Positions 36,673 to 44,810 of a stretch of 64,000 nucleotides of DNA are shown in pieces (positions within the stretch are counted from its first letter, which is position 1; every line of letters begins with the position of its first letter). This DNA is from Mycobacterium sp. OTB74. GTDB lineage: Bacteria; Actinomycetota; Actinomycetes; Mycobacteriales; Mycobacteriaceae. Under the pieces are notes generated by a model. It was given only the letters and a program-made list of their open reading frames with translations. It was not told where the DNA came from and did no database searches. The position numbers were made by a program, and so were the translations under genes. The stretch spans positions 372,001-436,000 of the forward strand of contig NZ_JARXVD010000002.1 of the NCBI RefSeq assembly GCF_029892685.1, written 5' to 3'.

Positions 36673-38262
36673 GTGACGGCGCCGCTACTGGCGCCCGGAT
36701 ACCTGCTGCTGCGTGATGCGGTTTCGACGCCGCGGTCGTATCTTTCGGACTTCGCGCTGGGTTTGTCCGAATCCGCGCCACGGGCACTGCCGCAGGATTT
36801 CCTGGTGGCCGTGCTGTCGCACGTGGTCGACGGCGGCGTGGTGGTCAAGGTCCTGCTGATCCTGGGGATCTGGCTGGCCGGCTGGGGTGCGGCGCGGCTG
36901 GCTGCTTGGGTTGTCGACGCCGGTCTTGGTGGACAGCTGGTGGCTGTGACCGTGGCCGTGTGGAATCCCTATGTCGCCGAGCGGCTGTTGCAGGGGCACT
37001 GGAGTCTGCTGGTCGGCTACGGCTGCCTGCCCTGGGTCGCGGTTGCGGCGTTGCGTCTTCGCGATTTGTGCACGATTTCTGGCGCTGAGCGCACCAAAAC
37101 GTGCACAAATCTCGTGTTTTGGATTGCTTTGGCGGGGCTGACGCCGACCGGATTGCTCCTTGCGGCCATCGTGGCGCTGGTGTGCTGCCGGACTTGGCGG
37201 TCTGTTTGGGTGGTTCTGGCGACTTCGGTGGCTGCTGCCCTGCCGTGGTTGGTGGCGACGGTGGTGGCCAAGTCCGTGTTGCCGGTCGCCAGCGCCGGGG
37301 TGTTGGCCTTCGCGGCCCGCGCCGAACCCGGGCTGGGGACGCTGGGCAGCCTGGCCGGGCTGGGCGGCATCTGGAATTCCGCTGCGGTACCGGCCTCCCG
37401 CACAACGCTTCTCGCTGCGGTGGGGACGGCGGCACTGCTGATCGTGGTGGCGTGCGGTTGGCGTCGGGCCTGGAGTTCGCGGGCTCGGCCACTACTGGTG
37501 ATGGCGGTTTGTGCGGTGGTGTTGCCGGCACTGCTGGCGACCGACGCCGGGTCTTCATTCCTGGATTGGGTGATCCGGCTGGCGCCGGGAACCGGCGTAC
37601 TGCGCGACGGACAGAAGTGGGTGGCGCTGGCAATGCCAGGCTATGCGGTGACCGGCGCGGCCGCAGTAAAGGTGCTACGGCGTTGGCTGCCAGCGACTTT
37701 CGCTGCTGCGCTCTGCTGCATCGCGGTCTTGGCAGGACTGCCCGACCTGGCCTGGGGCGTGGGCGGCCAAGTTCGATCGGTGCACTATCCGGCTGGTTGG
37801 TATGCGGTTGCGGCCCAGATCAATGCCGATCCACGACCGGTCGCGGCGCTGCCACCTGATGTGATTCGCCAATTCCCTTGGGCCGGAACAGCTCCTGCGT
37901 TGGACCCGTTACCACGCTGGGTGTCGGCCGAGGTGCTGGCCACGGGCGATCTGATGATCAGCGAGCGGACGGTGCCCGGTGAAGGAGCCCGAGCGCGGAA
38001 TGTCCAAGGACTGCTGTTGCGCGGAGCGTCGGCTGCTCAGCTGGCTTCCGCTGGGGTGGGCTGGGTTGTGGTGGAGGGCGACGCGCCGGAGTTGTCACTG
38101 CCGATAACCTACCGGGACAAGGACATTGCGCTGTATCGAGTGGGCGGGTCTACACCCGGCGCGTCCGGACGGGGACTGTTGATCGCCGCGCACCTGGTGT
38201 GGTTGGGCATGCTGGTCGCTGGATTGGTGGGGATGGCTACCGCACGGGTTCGCCGCAGCTGA
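36673..38262 (+). CDS. Multi-spanning membrane protein (Rv0226c-like)
   Basis: A protein of 529 residues or more with at least ten hydrophobic segments and a C-terminal periplasmic part. It resembles Rv0226c by order and sequence (YLSDFALGL, LLVGYGCLPWVA, LAGLTPTGLLLAA). No catalytic motif is recognised. GT-C-like or polysaccharide-export roles are possible. GTG 36673 is the first canonical start, but it falls inside the first helix. In-frame sequence back to 36616 (encoding IVFRRALPALYALGL) looks like the true N-terminus and overlaps the upstream stop, so a non-standard start is likely. A 49-bp palindrome lies in frame at 37063-37111 and adds about 17 residues to a loop. Confidence 0.83.
   Translation: MTAPLLAPGYLLLRDAVSTPRSYLSDFALGLSESAPRALPQDFLVAVLSHVVDGGVVVKVLLILGIWLAGWGAARLAAWVVDAGLGGQLVAVTVAVWNPYVAERLLQGHWSLLVGYGCLPWVAVAALRLRDLCTISGAERTKTCTNLVFWIALAGLTPTGLLLAAIVALVCCRTWRSVWVVLATSVAAALPWLVATVVAKSVLPVASAGVLAFAARAEPGLGTLGSLAGLGGIWNSAAVPASRTTLLAAVGTAALLIVVACGWRRAWSSRARPLLVMAVCAVVLPALLATDAGSSFLDWVIRLAPGTGVLRDGQKWVALAMPGYAVTGAAAVKVLRRWLPATFAAALCCIAVLAGLPDLAWGVGGQVRSVHYPAGWYAVAAQINADPRPVAALPPDVIRQFPWAGTAPALDPLPRWVSAEVLATGDLMISERTVPGEGARARNVQGLLLRGASAAQLASAGVGWVVVEGDAPELSLPITYRDKDIALYRVGGSTPGASGRGLLIAAHLVWLGMLVAGLVGMATARVRRS
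37063..37111. repeat. 49-bp palindromic element inside a coding region
   Basis: Outer arms GATTTGTGCACG and CGTGCACAAATC (12 of 12 paired) and inner arms GCGCT/AGCGC are all centred on 37087. In all, 20 of 24 positions pair. It is in frame in the Rv0226c-like gene. The form and length resemble the palindrome after pks. Confidence 0.75.
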
Positions 38263-38426
38263 TCCCGTCAGTCGATCGGCGTGCGGGCAGGCGGCGCGTG
38301 CGCCTCCCGCCAGACTGCGTCAAACGCACCGAGTACATCGACCATGCCGACTAATTCTATTCGGGGCCGGTGGCGCTCCGGGCGCCAATTTCGGAGCTCA
38401 TCAAACCGGGCCGTGGATAGACCCCG

Positions 38427-39614
38427 TCAGACCACCCCGTTGACGAACGTCCCGGCCTGTACCGCCTCTGCAACGGACAGCATCGCCGAAGCACTTTGCG
38501 GCCAAGAGAATTCACCGGCGCGAAGCTGAGCTTTCACGCCCAACTGCTCTCGCAACACCGCGTCAGTCAGCAGAGTCTCCAACGCCGACACCAATCCTCG
38601 GTGGTCGTCCACCAGCAGACCAGTCACGCCGTCGACCACAGAATCAGTCAGCCCACCCGAGGACCGGTAGCCGACGGTGGGCACACCGTGCTGCGCGGCT
38701 TCAATCACCGCAAGCGCCCAGCCCTCTTTGCGCGACGGCAGCGCGTGTACCCAAGCCTGTTGCAGCAGATGGTGTTTGACGGATTCAGAGACGTGCCCGT
38801 GAAAGGTCACCGCCGAATCGATACCCAACAACGAAGCATGCGCCTCCAGCCGATCCGCCCACCAACCGTTGCCCACCACGTCCAGATGCAGCCCGGGCAC
38901 TGACGGCAACAACTCAGCGACGGCGTCCAGCACATCTTCAATCTGCTTGTGCGGTACCAATCTTGAGAGCACCACGATGCGCGGGGCGGTTGACCGCAGC
39001 ACCGACAAGGACGCAGCGGGTGCCTGATCTACGCCGTTGCGCACCACGGCAATCCGCGAGGAATCCACACCCAGATCAACGAGATCCCGGGCCGAGGGCA
39101 ATGACACCGTCACGTACTGATTGCCCCGGTGCAGGCGTGGGGAGAGCCGGGATTCGACGAACCAGCCGAACCGGCTCATCAGCCGACCAGCCATCGGCCA
39201 CTGGTCACGGTGGCAGTGGTGCACCAACACCACCGAGCGCCGACCGTAGGCCAGCCGAGCCAGGAAGGGGATGCCGTTCTGCGAATCGACCACTACGTCC
39301 GGCCGCACCCTGCGCAGCGGCCCCAGCCCGACCCGAGCCAGGACCATGGCCAAGCCGGCCCAGATGTACACGGTGTGCCGGCCGCCGCCGCGGCTGATCC
39401 GCACCCCGTCGACCACCTCGCGACGCCGTGAGCCTGGGTACCGGGCGGTGCGCAGCGTCACCTCAACACCTGAGTCCGCCAGCAGCGCACCGATGCGCTG
39501 TAGATAGGTTTCACTGCCGCCACCCTGGGGGTGGCCGGTGTCCCGCCAGCAAAGGAGCAAAACAGACCGGACCTCAGCAGGAGATCCGGCGAGCTGGTTG
39601 GGACGCTCAGGCAT
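38427..39614 (-). CDS. Glycosyltransferase family 4-type (Rv0225-like)
   Basis: A GT-B glycosyltransferase of about 395 residues. The N-terminal domain begins VRSVLLLCWRDTGHPQGGGSE, with the glycine-rich acceptor loop of GT4 enzymes. The C-terminal domain has IVVLSRLVPHKQIEDVLDAV (about 240) and the EGWALAVIEAAQHGVPTVGY motif carrying the E-x7-E donor-binding residues. ATG 39614 (MPERPNQ) or 39626 (MRCPMPE) are plausible starts. The frame extends to 39719 but would overlap the divergent methyltransferase. It probably transfers a hexose from a nucleotide sugar at the cytoplasmic face. The acceptor is unknown. It sits in the conserved Rv0228-Rv0223c envelope block. Confidence 0.85.
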   Translation of the reverse strand: MPERPNQLAGSPAEVRSVLLLCWRDTGHPQGGGSETYLQRIGALLADSGVEVTLRTARYPGSRRREVVDGVRISRGGGRHTVYIWAGLAMVLARVGLGPLRRVRPDVVVDSQNGIPFLARLAYGRRSVVLVHHCHRDQWPMAGRLMSRFGWFVESRLSPRLHRGNQYVTVSLPSARDLVDLGVDSSRIAVVRNGVDQAPAASLSVLRSTAPRIVVLSRLVPHKQIEDVLDAVAELLPSVPGLHLDVVGNGWWADRLEAHASLLGIDSAVTFHGHVSESVKHHLLQQAWVHALPSRKEGWALAVIEAAQHGVPTVGYRSSGGLTDSVVDGVTGLLVDDHRGLVSALETLLTDAVLREQLGVKAQLRAGEFSWPQSASAMLSVAEAVQAGTFVNGVV

Positions 39615-39654
39615 CGGGCATCTCATGCAGGGTACCGGCCAGTACGGTTGCCAG

Positions 39655-40413
39655 ATGCACAGCTCCACGGCTCGACGGGCGACGCTGGCCCGTTCCGTCC
39701 GGCTGCTGAGTGAGTTCAAATACGAGCAACCCGACCCGGCCCGGTTCTACGGCGCACTGGCCAAAGACACCGTCGAGATGGTCGATGCGCTCTGGCACGA
39801 CGCGACCGGCACGTCCCCGACGAACACCATCGTGCTCGATATCGGCGGCGGCCCTGGCTATTTCGCCACCGAGTTCTCTGGCGCCGGCCACAGATACATC
39901 GGCGTCGAGCCCGACCCTCGCGAAATGCACGCAGGCCCGGCAGGTCAGCCCGACGGTGCCGGCACCTTCATCAGGGCCTCCGGCATGGCATTGCCCATCG
40001 CCGACGGCAGCGTCGACATCTGCCTGTCCTCAAATGTCGCCGAGCACATCCCCGACCCCTGGCTGATGGGCCGGGAAATGCTACGGGTCACCCGGCCCGG
40101 CGGGCTGGTGATCCTGTCGTACACGGTGTGGCTGGGCCCCTTCGGCGGCCACGAGATGGGGTTGACGCACTACTTGGGCGGGCGACGGGCCGCCGAGATG
40201 TACACCCGCAAACACGGCCACCGGCCCAAGAATGACTACGGCTCGTCACTCTTCGCGGTGTCGGCGGCCGACGGACTCGCCTGGGCCCGCAGCACCGGGG
40301 CTTTGCTGACCGCATTCCCGCGCTACCACCCACAATGGGCATGGCGGGTGACGTCTCTACCGGTGTTGCGGGAGTTCCTCACGAGTAACTTGGTGCTTGT
40401 TCTCCGGCGGTGA
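39655..40413 (+). CDS. SAM-dependent methyltransferase (Rv0224c-like)
   Basis: A 252-residue class I methyltransferase. ATG 39655 gives MHSSTARRATLARSVRLL, agreeing with Rv0224c, and the longer frame from 39538 lies over the divergent gene. SAM-binding motif I is VLDIGGGPGYFATEFS near residue 62, and the acidic residue is in YIGVEPDP. SSNVAEHIPDPW and RPGGLVILSYT follow. The substrate is unknown. Its place beside a glycosyltransferase and envelope genes suggests a lipid or sugar acceptor. It is divergent from the glycosyltransferase with only 40 bp between starts, so the promoters must overlap. Confidence 0.87.
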   Translation: MHSSTARRATLARSVRLLSEFKYEQPDPARFYGALAKDTVEMVDALWHDATGTSPTNTIVLDIGGGPGYFATEFSGAGHRYIGVEPDPREMHAGPAGQPDGAGTFIRASGMALPIADGSVDICLSSNVAEHIPDPWLMGREMLRVTRPGGLVILSYTVWLGPFGGHEMGLTHYLGGRRAAEMYTRKHGHRPKNDYGSSLFAVSAADGLAWARSTGALLTAFPRYHPQWAWRVTSLPVLREFLTSNLVLVLRR

Positions 40414-40415
40414 AC

Positions 40416-40429
40416 TGCAACAGGTTCTC
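40416..40429. promoter_or_regulatory. Imperfect KstR-type site upstream of aldehyde dehydrogenase
   Basis: TGCAACAGGTTCTC fits the KstR consensus TnnAACnnGTTnnA except for the last base. It lies 61 bp before the aldehyde dehydrogenase start. I recall Rv0223c being listed in the M. tuberculosis KstR regulon, which fits. The match is imperfect and could be chance. Confidence 0.35.
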
Positions 40430-40489
40430 GTTTTGCAGGATCCTGAGTAGTGTGACGCTCATGACACCGGCTACGCGAGGAGCACACCG

Positions 40490-41965
40490 ATGACCCAGAG
40501 CACGACCTTCAAGACCGAGTGGGACCAGCTGTTCATCGGCGGTCAGTGGACTCAGCCGTCGACGGCTGAGGTCATCGAGGTGCACTCCCCCGCCACCGGG
40601 GAACGGGTCGGCAAGGTGCCGCTGGCCTCGGCGGCCGACGTCGACGCTGCCTGCGCCGCTGCCCGCAAGGCCTTCGACGAGGGCCCTTGGCCGAAGATGT
40701 CGCCCGCCGAGCGCGCCGCCGTGATCACCGAAGCGGCCAAGCTCATGACCGAGCGCGCTGACGAGTTCAAGCATCTGCTCGCCGCCGAGACCGGCCAGCC
40801 GACGACCATCGTCGACATGATGCAGTACGGCGCCGCCATGTCGTCGTTCAATTACTACGCCGCGCAAGCCGCCGAGAAGTTCCAGTGGAGCGACATCCGC
40901 GACGGCATCTACGGCCAGACGCTGGTCACCCGCGAGCCGATCGGCGTGGTCGCCGCGATCGCCGCCTGGAACGTGCCGTTCTTCCTCGCCGCCAACAAGC
41001 TGGGCCCGGCGCTGCTGGCCGGTTGTACCGTCGTGCTGAAACCCGCCGCTGAGACTCCGCTGTCAGTGTTCGCCATGGCCCAGGCTTTCGCCGACGCCGG
41101 CCTGCCCGAGGGCGTGCTGTCCATCGTCCCGGGTGGTCCCGAAACCGGCCGAGCCCTGACCGCAAACCCGGAAATCGACAAGTTCACGTTCACCGGCAGC
41201 TCGGCGGTGGGCAAGGAGATCGGCAAGATCGCCGCCGAGAAGCTCAAGCCGTGCACGCTGGAGCTCGGTGGCAAGTCCGCCGCGATCATCCTCGAGGACG
41301 CGGACCTGGACTCGACACTGCCGATGCTGCTGTTCTCCGGCCTGATGAACAGCGGCCAGGCGTGCGTCGGTCAGACCCGCATCCTGGCACCCCGCTCCCG
41401 CTACGAAGAGATCGTGGAAAAGGTCGCCGCGGCAGCCGCCGGCATGCAGTGCGGTCTGCCCGACAACCCCGCCGCCATGATCGGCCCGCTGATCAGCGAG
41501 AAGCAGCGTGAGCGCGTCGAGAGCTACATCAAGAAGGGCATCGAGGAAGGCGCGCGCGTCGCCGTCGGCGGCGGCCGTCCCGAGGGCCTGGATTCCGGCT
41601 GGTACGTGCAGCCCACGGTGTTCGCCGACGTCGACAACTCGATGACCATCGCCCAGGAAGAGATCTTCGGGCCGGTGCTGTCGATCATCCCGTTCGACAC
41701 CGAGGAAGACGCCATCCGGATCGCCAACGACTCGGTGTACGGGTTGGCGGGCAGCGTCTACACCACCGACATTCCGAAGGCCATGAAGATCGCCGCGCAG
41801 ATCCGCACCGGCACCTACGCGGTCAATATGTATGCGTTCGATCCGTGCGCGCCGTTCGGCGGTTACAAGAACTCAGGCATCGGCCGGGAGAACGGACCGG
41901 AGGGCATTGAGGCCTACTGCCAGGCCAAGAGTGTGCTGATGCCGTTCGGCTACAGCCCGGAGTAA
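40490..41965 (+). CDS. NAD(P)-dependent aldehyde dehydrogenase (Rv0223c-like)
   Basis: A 491-residue aldehyde dehydrogenase, full family length. The general-base Glu is residue 258 in LELGGKSAAI, and the nucleophilic Cys is residue 292 in NSGQACVGQTR. The cofactor-fold segments AAWNVPFF and FTGSSAVGK, and the EEIFGPVLSI and NMYAFDPCAPFGGYKNSG motifs near the C-terminus, are all intact. It oxidises an aldehyde to the acid. Sterol side-chain or lipid-derived aldehydes are plausible, given the weak KstR-like site upstream. A terminator-like inverted repeat follows. Confidence 0.92.
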   Translation: MTQSTTFKTEWDQLFIGGQWTQPSTAEVIEVHSPATGERVGKVPLASAADVDAACAAARKAFDEGPWPKMSPAERAAVITEAAKLMTERADEFKHLLAAETGQPTTIVDMMQYGAAMSSFNYYAAQAAEKFQWSDIRDGIYGQTLVTREPIGVVAAIAAWNVPFFLAANKLGPALLAGCTVVLKPAAETPLSVFAMAQAFADAGLPEGVLSIVPGGPETGRALTANPEIDKFTFTGSSAVGKEIGKIAAEKLKPCTLELGGKSAAIILEDADLDSTLPMLLFSGLMNSGQACVGQTRILAPRSRYEEIVEKVAAAAAGMQCGLPDNPAAMIGPLISEKQRERVESYIKKGIEEGARVAVGGGRPEGLDSGWYVQPTVFADVDNSMTIAQEEIFGPVLSIIPFDTEEDAIRIANDSVYGLAGSVYTTDIPKAMKIAAQIRTGTYAVNMYAFDPCAPFGGYKNSGIGRENGPEGIEAYCQAKSVLMPFGYSPE

Positions 41966-41980
41966 AACTTGATCGTCCGG

Positions 41981-42035
41981 ATGGCCATCCGTACCCGCGC
42001 CCTTCGCCCCTCGGAGGACTCGGACGGGTGGCCAT
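41981..42035 (+). terminator. Inverted repeat after aldehyde dehydrogenase
   Basis: ATGGCCATCCGT (41981-41992) pairs with ACGGGTGGCCAT (42024-42035) with one mismatch. It lies 16 nt after the stop. The 31-nt loop makes it a weak terminator. Confidence 0.5.
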
Positions 42036-42137
42036 TCGGCTTTTGATTGCCAGGTTCCTCACACCTCGACAACCTGTCCGTGACTGGTAGCGTCACGCGC
42101 GTCCATAGCTCGTTGCTGTAATCACCTGGAGGAACAC

Positions 42138-42359
42138 ACGGCAGTCTCCGTTGATCTCGAGAAGTCGCTGGACAAGGCGTACGAAGACAAGTCGCTCAAG
42201 GACATCCTCGACGCATCGCCCGCCGCCCTGGCCGGGCTGACCGACAAGCACGCCGAGATTCTTGCCGAGTCATTCCACATCAAGACCGTTCGTGACCTGG
42301 GCTCCAACAAGTTCTTCAAGCTGGCCGCCGCGCTGGCCGCACTGGAGCACGCCGGCTGA
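42138..42359 (+). CDS. Small helix-hairpin-helix-like protein with a non-standard start
   Basis: An uninterrupted frame of about 73 codons with strong mycobacterial codon bias reads VSVDLEKSLDKAYEDKSL, then DILDASPAALAGLTDKHAE and SFHIKTVRDLGSNKFFKLAAALAALEHAG, ending TGA. The middle resembles a helix-hairpin-helix unit. No ATG, GTG or TTG precedes it in frame. A good GGAGG (42128-42132) is followed after 5 nt by ACG at 42138, the most likely start unless a base is miscalled (GTC 42144 is the other choice). A strong terminator follows 19 bp later. The function is unknown. It may bind DNA or act as a small structural partner. Confidence 0.7.
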   Translation, partial: TAVSVDLEKSLDKAYEDKSLKDILDASPAALAGLTDKHAEILAESFHIKTVRDLGSNKFFKLAAALAALEHAG

Positions 42360-42378
42360 GCCACGCCGTCAACCACCC

Positions 42379-42418
42379 AAGGGGCGCTGAGTCTACGAAA
42401 GAATCAGCGCCCCTTGTT
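42379..42418 (+). terminator. Stem-loop terminator after the small gene
   Basis: Perfect 12-bp arms AAGGGGCGCTGA (42379-42390) and TCAGCGCCCCTT (42404-42415) with a 13-nt loop, followed by GTTAATT. Confidence 0.85.
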
Positions 42419-42501
42419 AATTCAGATACGAGCTCGACGGACCGCCCTCTAGGCTCCGATCCGGCACCAGAAAGCATCCCCGGCCCGATTACTGTTGCCC
42501 G

Positions 42502-44715
42502 GTGAGCGAATTCGATGCGCTACGGGCCGACGACAGCGAACTAGCCGTGCTGCGCGACAGGTTGCGCAAGTTCTTGGCCGACGATGCCGAACAATTCGGC
42601 TGGGAGCCCGCGGTCGACTGCTGGCTGTCGAGATGGGACACCGAGTTCAGCGCCCGACTGGCCCAAGCCGGCTTCATCGGGCTGACAATTCCGGTCGAAT
42701 ACGGCGGACAGGGACTTAGCCACCTGCACCGCTACGTCGTGACCGAAGAGCTTTTGGCGTGCGGCGCTCCGGTGGGGGCGCACTGGATCGCCGACCGACA
42801 GGTCGCGCCGGCCCTGCTGACCTACGGAAACGAGGAGCAGCGCCGCCGACTGCTGCCCCGAATCGCCTCGGGCACTTGGTTTTCCGCAATCGGGATGAGT
42901 GAACACGGCGCGGGCTCCGACCTGGCCGCAGTCACCACCCGGGCCACTCGCACCGATAACGGCTGGGTGCTCAACGGCTCCAAGGTATGGACCAGCGGCG
43001 CGCACCTCGCCCACCAGATCGTCGTGCTGGCACGCACCAGCCCATTGGACCCGAACCATCGGCACGCCGGGTTCAGCCAGTTCATCGTGCCCACCGACAC
43101 CCCCGGCGTCACCATCGAACCGATCATCCAGATGAACGGCGAACACCATTTCAACGAGGTGCTGTTCGACGACGTCGTGCTGACCGATGCCGATCTGCTC
43201 GGCGAGGTCGGCAACGGCTGGCACCAGGTGACCGCGGAGCTGGGCTTCGAGCGCAGCGGCCCCGAACGCTTTCTGTCAACGGCCACACTGCTTTTCGACA
43301 TCATTCAGGCGTTGAACGACCGGACCTGCACCGAGGTCGGCGACTTGCTGGCCAGGCTCATCTCGCTGAGGCAGCTTTCGATCTCGGTGGCGCGAGAACT
43401 GACCGCGGGCCGCGACGCGTCGGCCCGCGCGGCCATGGTCAAAGACTTGGGCACCCGGTTCGAGCAGGAATCCGTGGAGATCGCCGCGGAACTGCTGGAT
43501 CGCTATGAAGGACCCAGCCAGCCCCGGTTGCAAACCATGCTGGACACCGCGCGGGTGCACTCGCCGCTGTTCACCCTGCGCGGCGGCACCAACGAGGTAC
43601 TCCGCGGCATCGTGGCTAAGTCGGCCGCCAGATCCGCAGGGCAGCAACCGGTTACAGGCGATTTTGCCGAACTCCAGCAATTGGCCGATCAGATCGGGCT
43701 ACGCGGCCTGGACACCCGGACGCTGCCGGCGGTCTTCGATGCGACGTTGTGGCGCAACGCCGAAAGCTCTGGGCTGACCCGACTGATCGATACCGAGGGC
43801 GCCGGGCCGGCCGCGTCGGCGGTCGTGTTGGGCACCTTGGCCCAGCATGCAGCCGCGGTACCGCTGGCCGAAACAGACGTGCTGGCAACGTGGTTGGCCG
43901 CCCAGGCGGGACTCACCGTTCCCGATACCGGACCGCTGACGGTGGCCTATGCCCGCGTCGACAGCTACCGACCGGTCGGCTCAGCCGACGGCGACCGACT
44001 GGTCGGCTCAGCCGACGACGACCGACTGGTCGGCTCAGCCGAAGGTGTCCCGTGGCCGCGCAGCGGGCCGGTAGTGCTGGCCGTCCGCGCCCCCGATGCA
44101 CTGCATGTCGCGGTGCTGAACAGCCCCGACATCACCGCAGAGCACCACAACCTGGCCGGCGAACCACGCGGCACCATCGAATTCGACCTCATAGCTGCCG
44201 AAACCGTCCGACTGCCAGTGACCGTTGCCGACGAACTGTTGGTCCGCGGCGCCTGGGCCCGGTGTCTGCAGATCATCGGCGCGTTCGATTCGGCCGCCGC
44301 GTTGACCGTGACCCATATCGGGGCACGCACTCAATTCGGCAAGCCGCTCGGCGCCTTCCAGGCCGTCCAGCATTCGGTGGCGACCATGCTCGGGGAGATG
44401 GAACAAGCCCGGGCCGCTACCCGACTGGCGGTGCAAGCCGCCGACGACTTCGGGTTCGGCGATGCCCGCACCGGCTACGCGGTGAACGTGGCCAAGGTTG
44501 CCGTCGGGCGCGCCGTCAGCCCCGTCACCACCATTGCGCACCAGCTACATGGCGCCATCGGCACCACAGCCGAACATCCTTTATGGCTCGCCACCTTGCG
44601 GGCGCGCAGTTGGGCCGACGAATTCGGCAGCACCGGCTGTCACGCCCGCCGACTCAGCGAACTCACTCACGCCACGCAACCCTGGGATGTGACGGTGGGA
44701 CGCATCCGGCCCTGA
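42502..44715 (+). CDS. Fused two-domain acyl-CoA dehydrogenase
   Basis: A 737-residue fusion of two acyl-CoA dehydrogenase halves. The first half (about 1-380) carries GMSEHGAGSDLA near 135 and the GGTNEVLRG motif near 365. The second half (about 395-737) carries TQFGKPLGAFQAVQH near 610 and LHGAIGTTAEHPLW near 685. Mycobacterial sterol-type ACADs are often heterotetramers of two unlike subunits, so this looks like both subunits in one chain. The half order is the reverse of the 52543 gene. A three-copy 9-residue tandem repeat lies between halves at residues 489-515. The GTG start at 42502 lacks a strong ribosome-binding site. The substrate is unknown. Confidence 0.88.
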   Translation: MSEFDALRADDSELAVLRDRLRKFLADDAEQFGWEPAVDCWLSRWDTEFSARLAQAGFIGLTIPVEYGGQGLSHLHRYVVTEELLACGAPVGAHWIADRQVAPALLTYGNEEQRRRLLPRIASGTWFSAIGMSEHGAGSDLAAVTTRATRTDNGWVLNGSKVWTSGAHLAHQIVVLARTSPLDPNHRHAGFSQFIVPTDTPGVTIEPIIQMNGEHHFNEVLFDDVVLTDADLLGEVGNGWHQVTAELGFERSGPERFLSTATLLFDIIQALNDRTCTEVGDLLARLISLRQLSISVARELTAGRDASARAAMVKDLGTRFEQESVEIAAELLDRYEGPSQPRLQTMLDTARVHSPLFTLRGGTNEVLRGIVAKSAARSAGQQPVTGDFAELQQLADQIGLRGLDTRTLPAVFDATLWRNAESSGLTRLIDTEGAGPAASAVVLGTLAQHAAAVPLAETDVLATWLAAQAGLTVPDTGPLTVAYARVDSYRPVGSADGDRLVGSADDDRLVGSAEGVPWPRSGPVVLAVRAPDALHVAVLNSPDITAEHHNLAGEPRGTIEFDLIAAETVRLPVTVADELLVRGAWARCLQIIGAFDSAAALTVTHIGARTQFGKPLGAFQAVQHSVATMLGEMEQARAATRLAVQAADDFGFGDARTGYAVNVAKVAVGRAVSPVTTIAHQLHGAIGTTAEHPLWLATLRARSWADEFGSTGCHARRLSELTHATQPWDVTVGRIRP
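43966..44046 (+). repeat. Three 27-bp tandem repeats inside the fused ACAD gene
   Basis: Three in-frame copies (43966-43992, 43993-44019, 44020-44046) encode YRPVGSADG, DRLVGSADD and DRLVGSAEG. The GTCGGCTCAGCCGA core is identical in all three. They sit in a variable linker segment of the second half and look like recent slippage expansion. Confidence 0.9.
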
Positions 44716-44810
44716 CTGTGACTCAGGCCTAAATCCGCTGTCGATGTGCTGTTCGGCGGACTGTGACGTCAGCTACTGCGACACCAGCGGTAACACGCAA
44801 CCATTGGCAC

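Noticed and set aside
38263..38426. Possible gene or regulatory RNA between the Rv0226c-like and glycosyltransferase genes
   Set aside because: 164 bp between convergent genes, with only a weak 5-bp stem and no coding bias.
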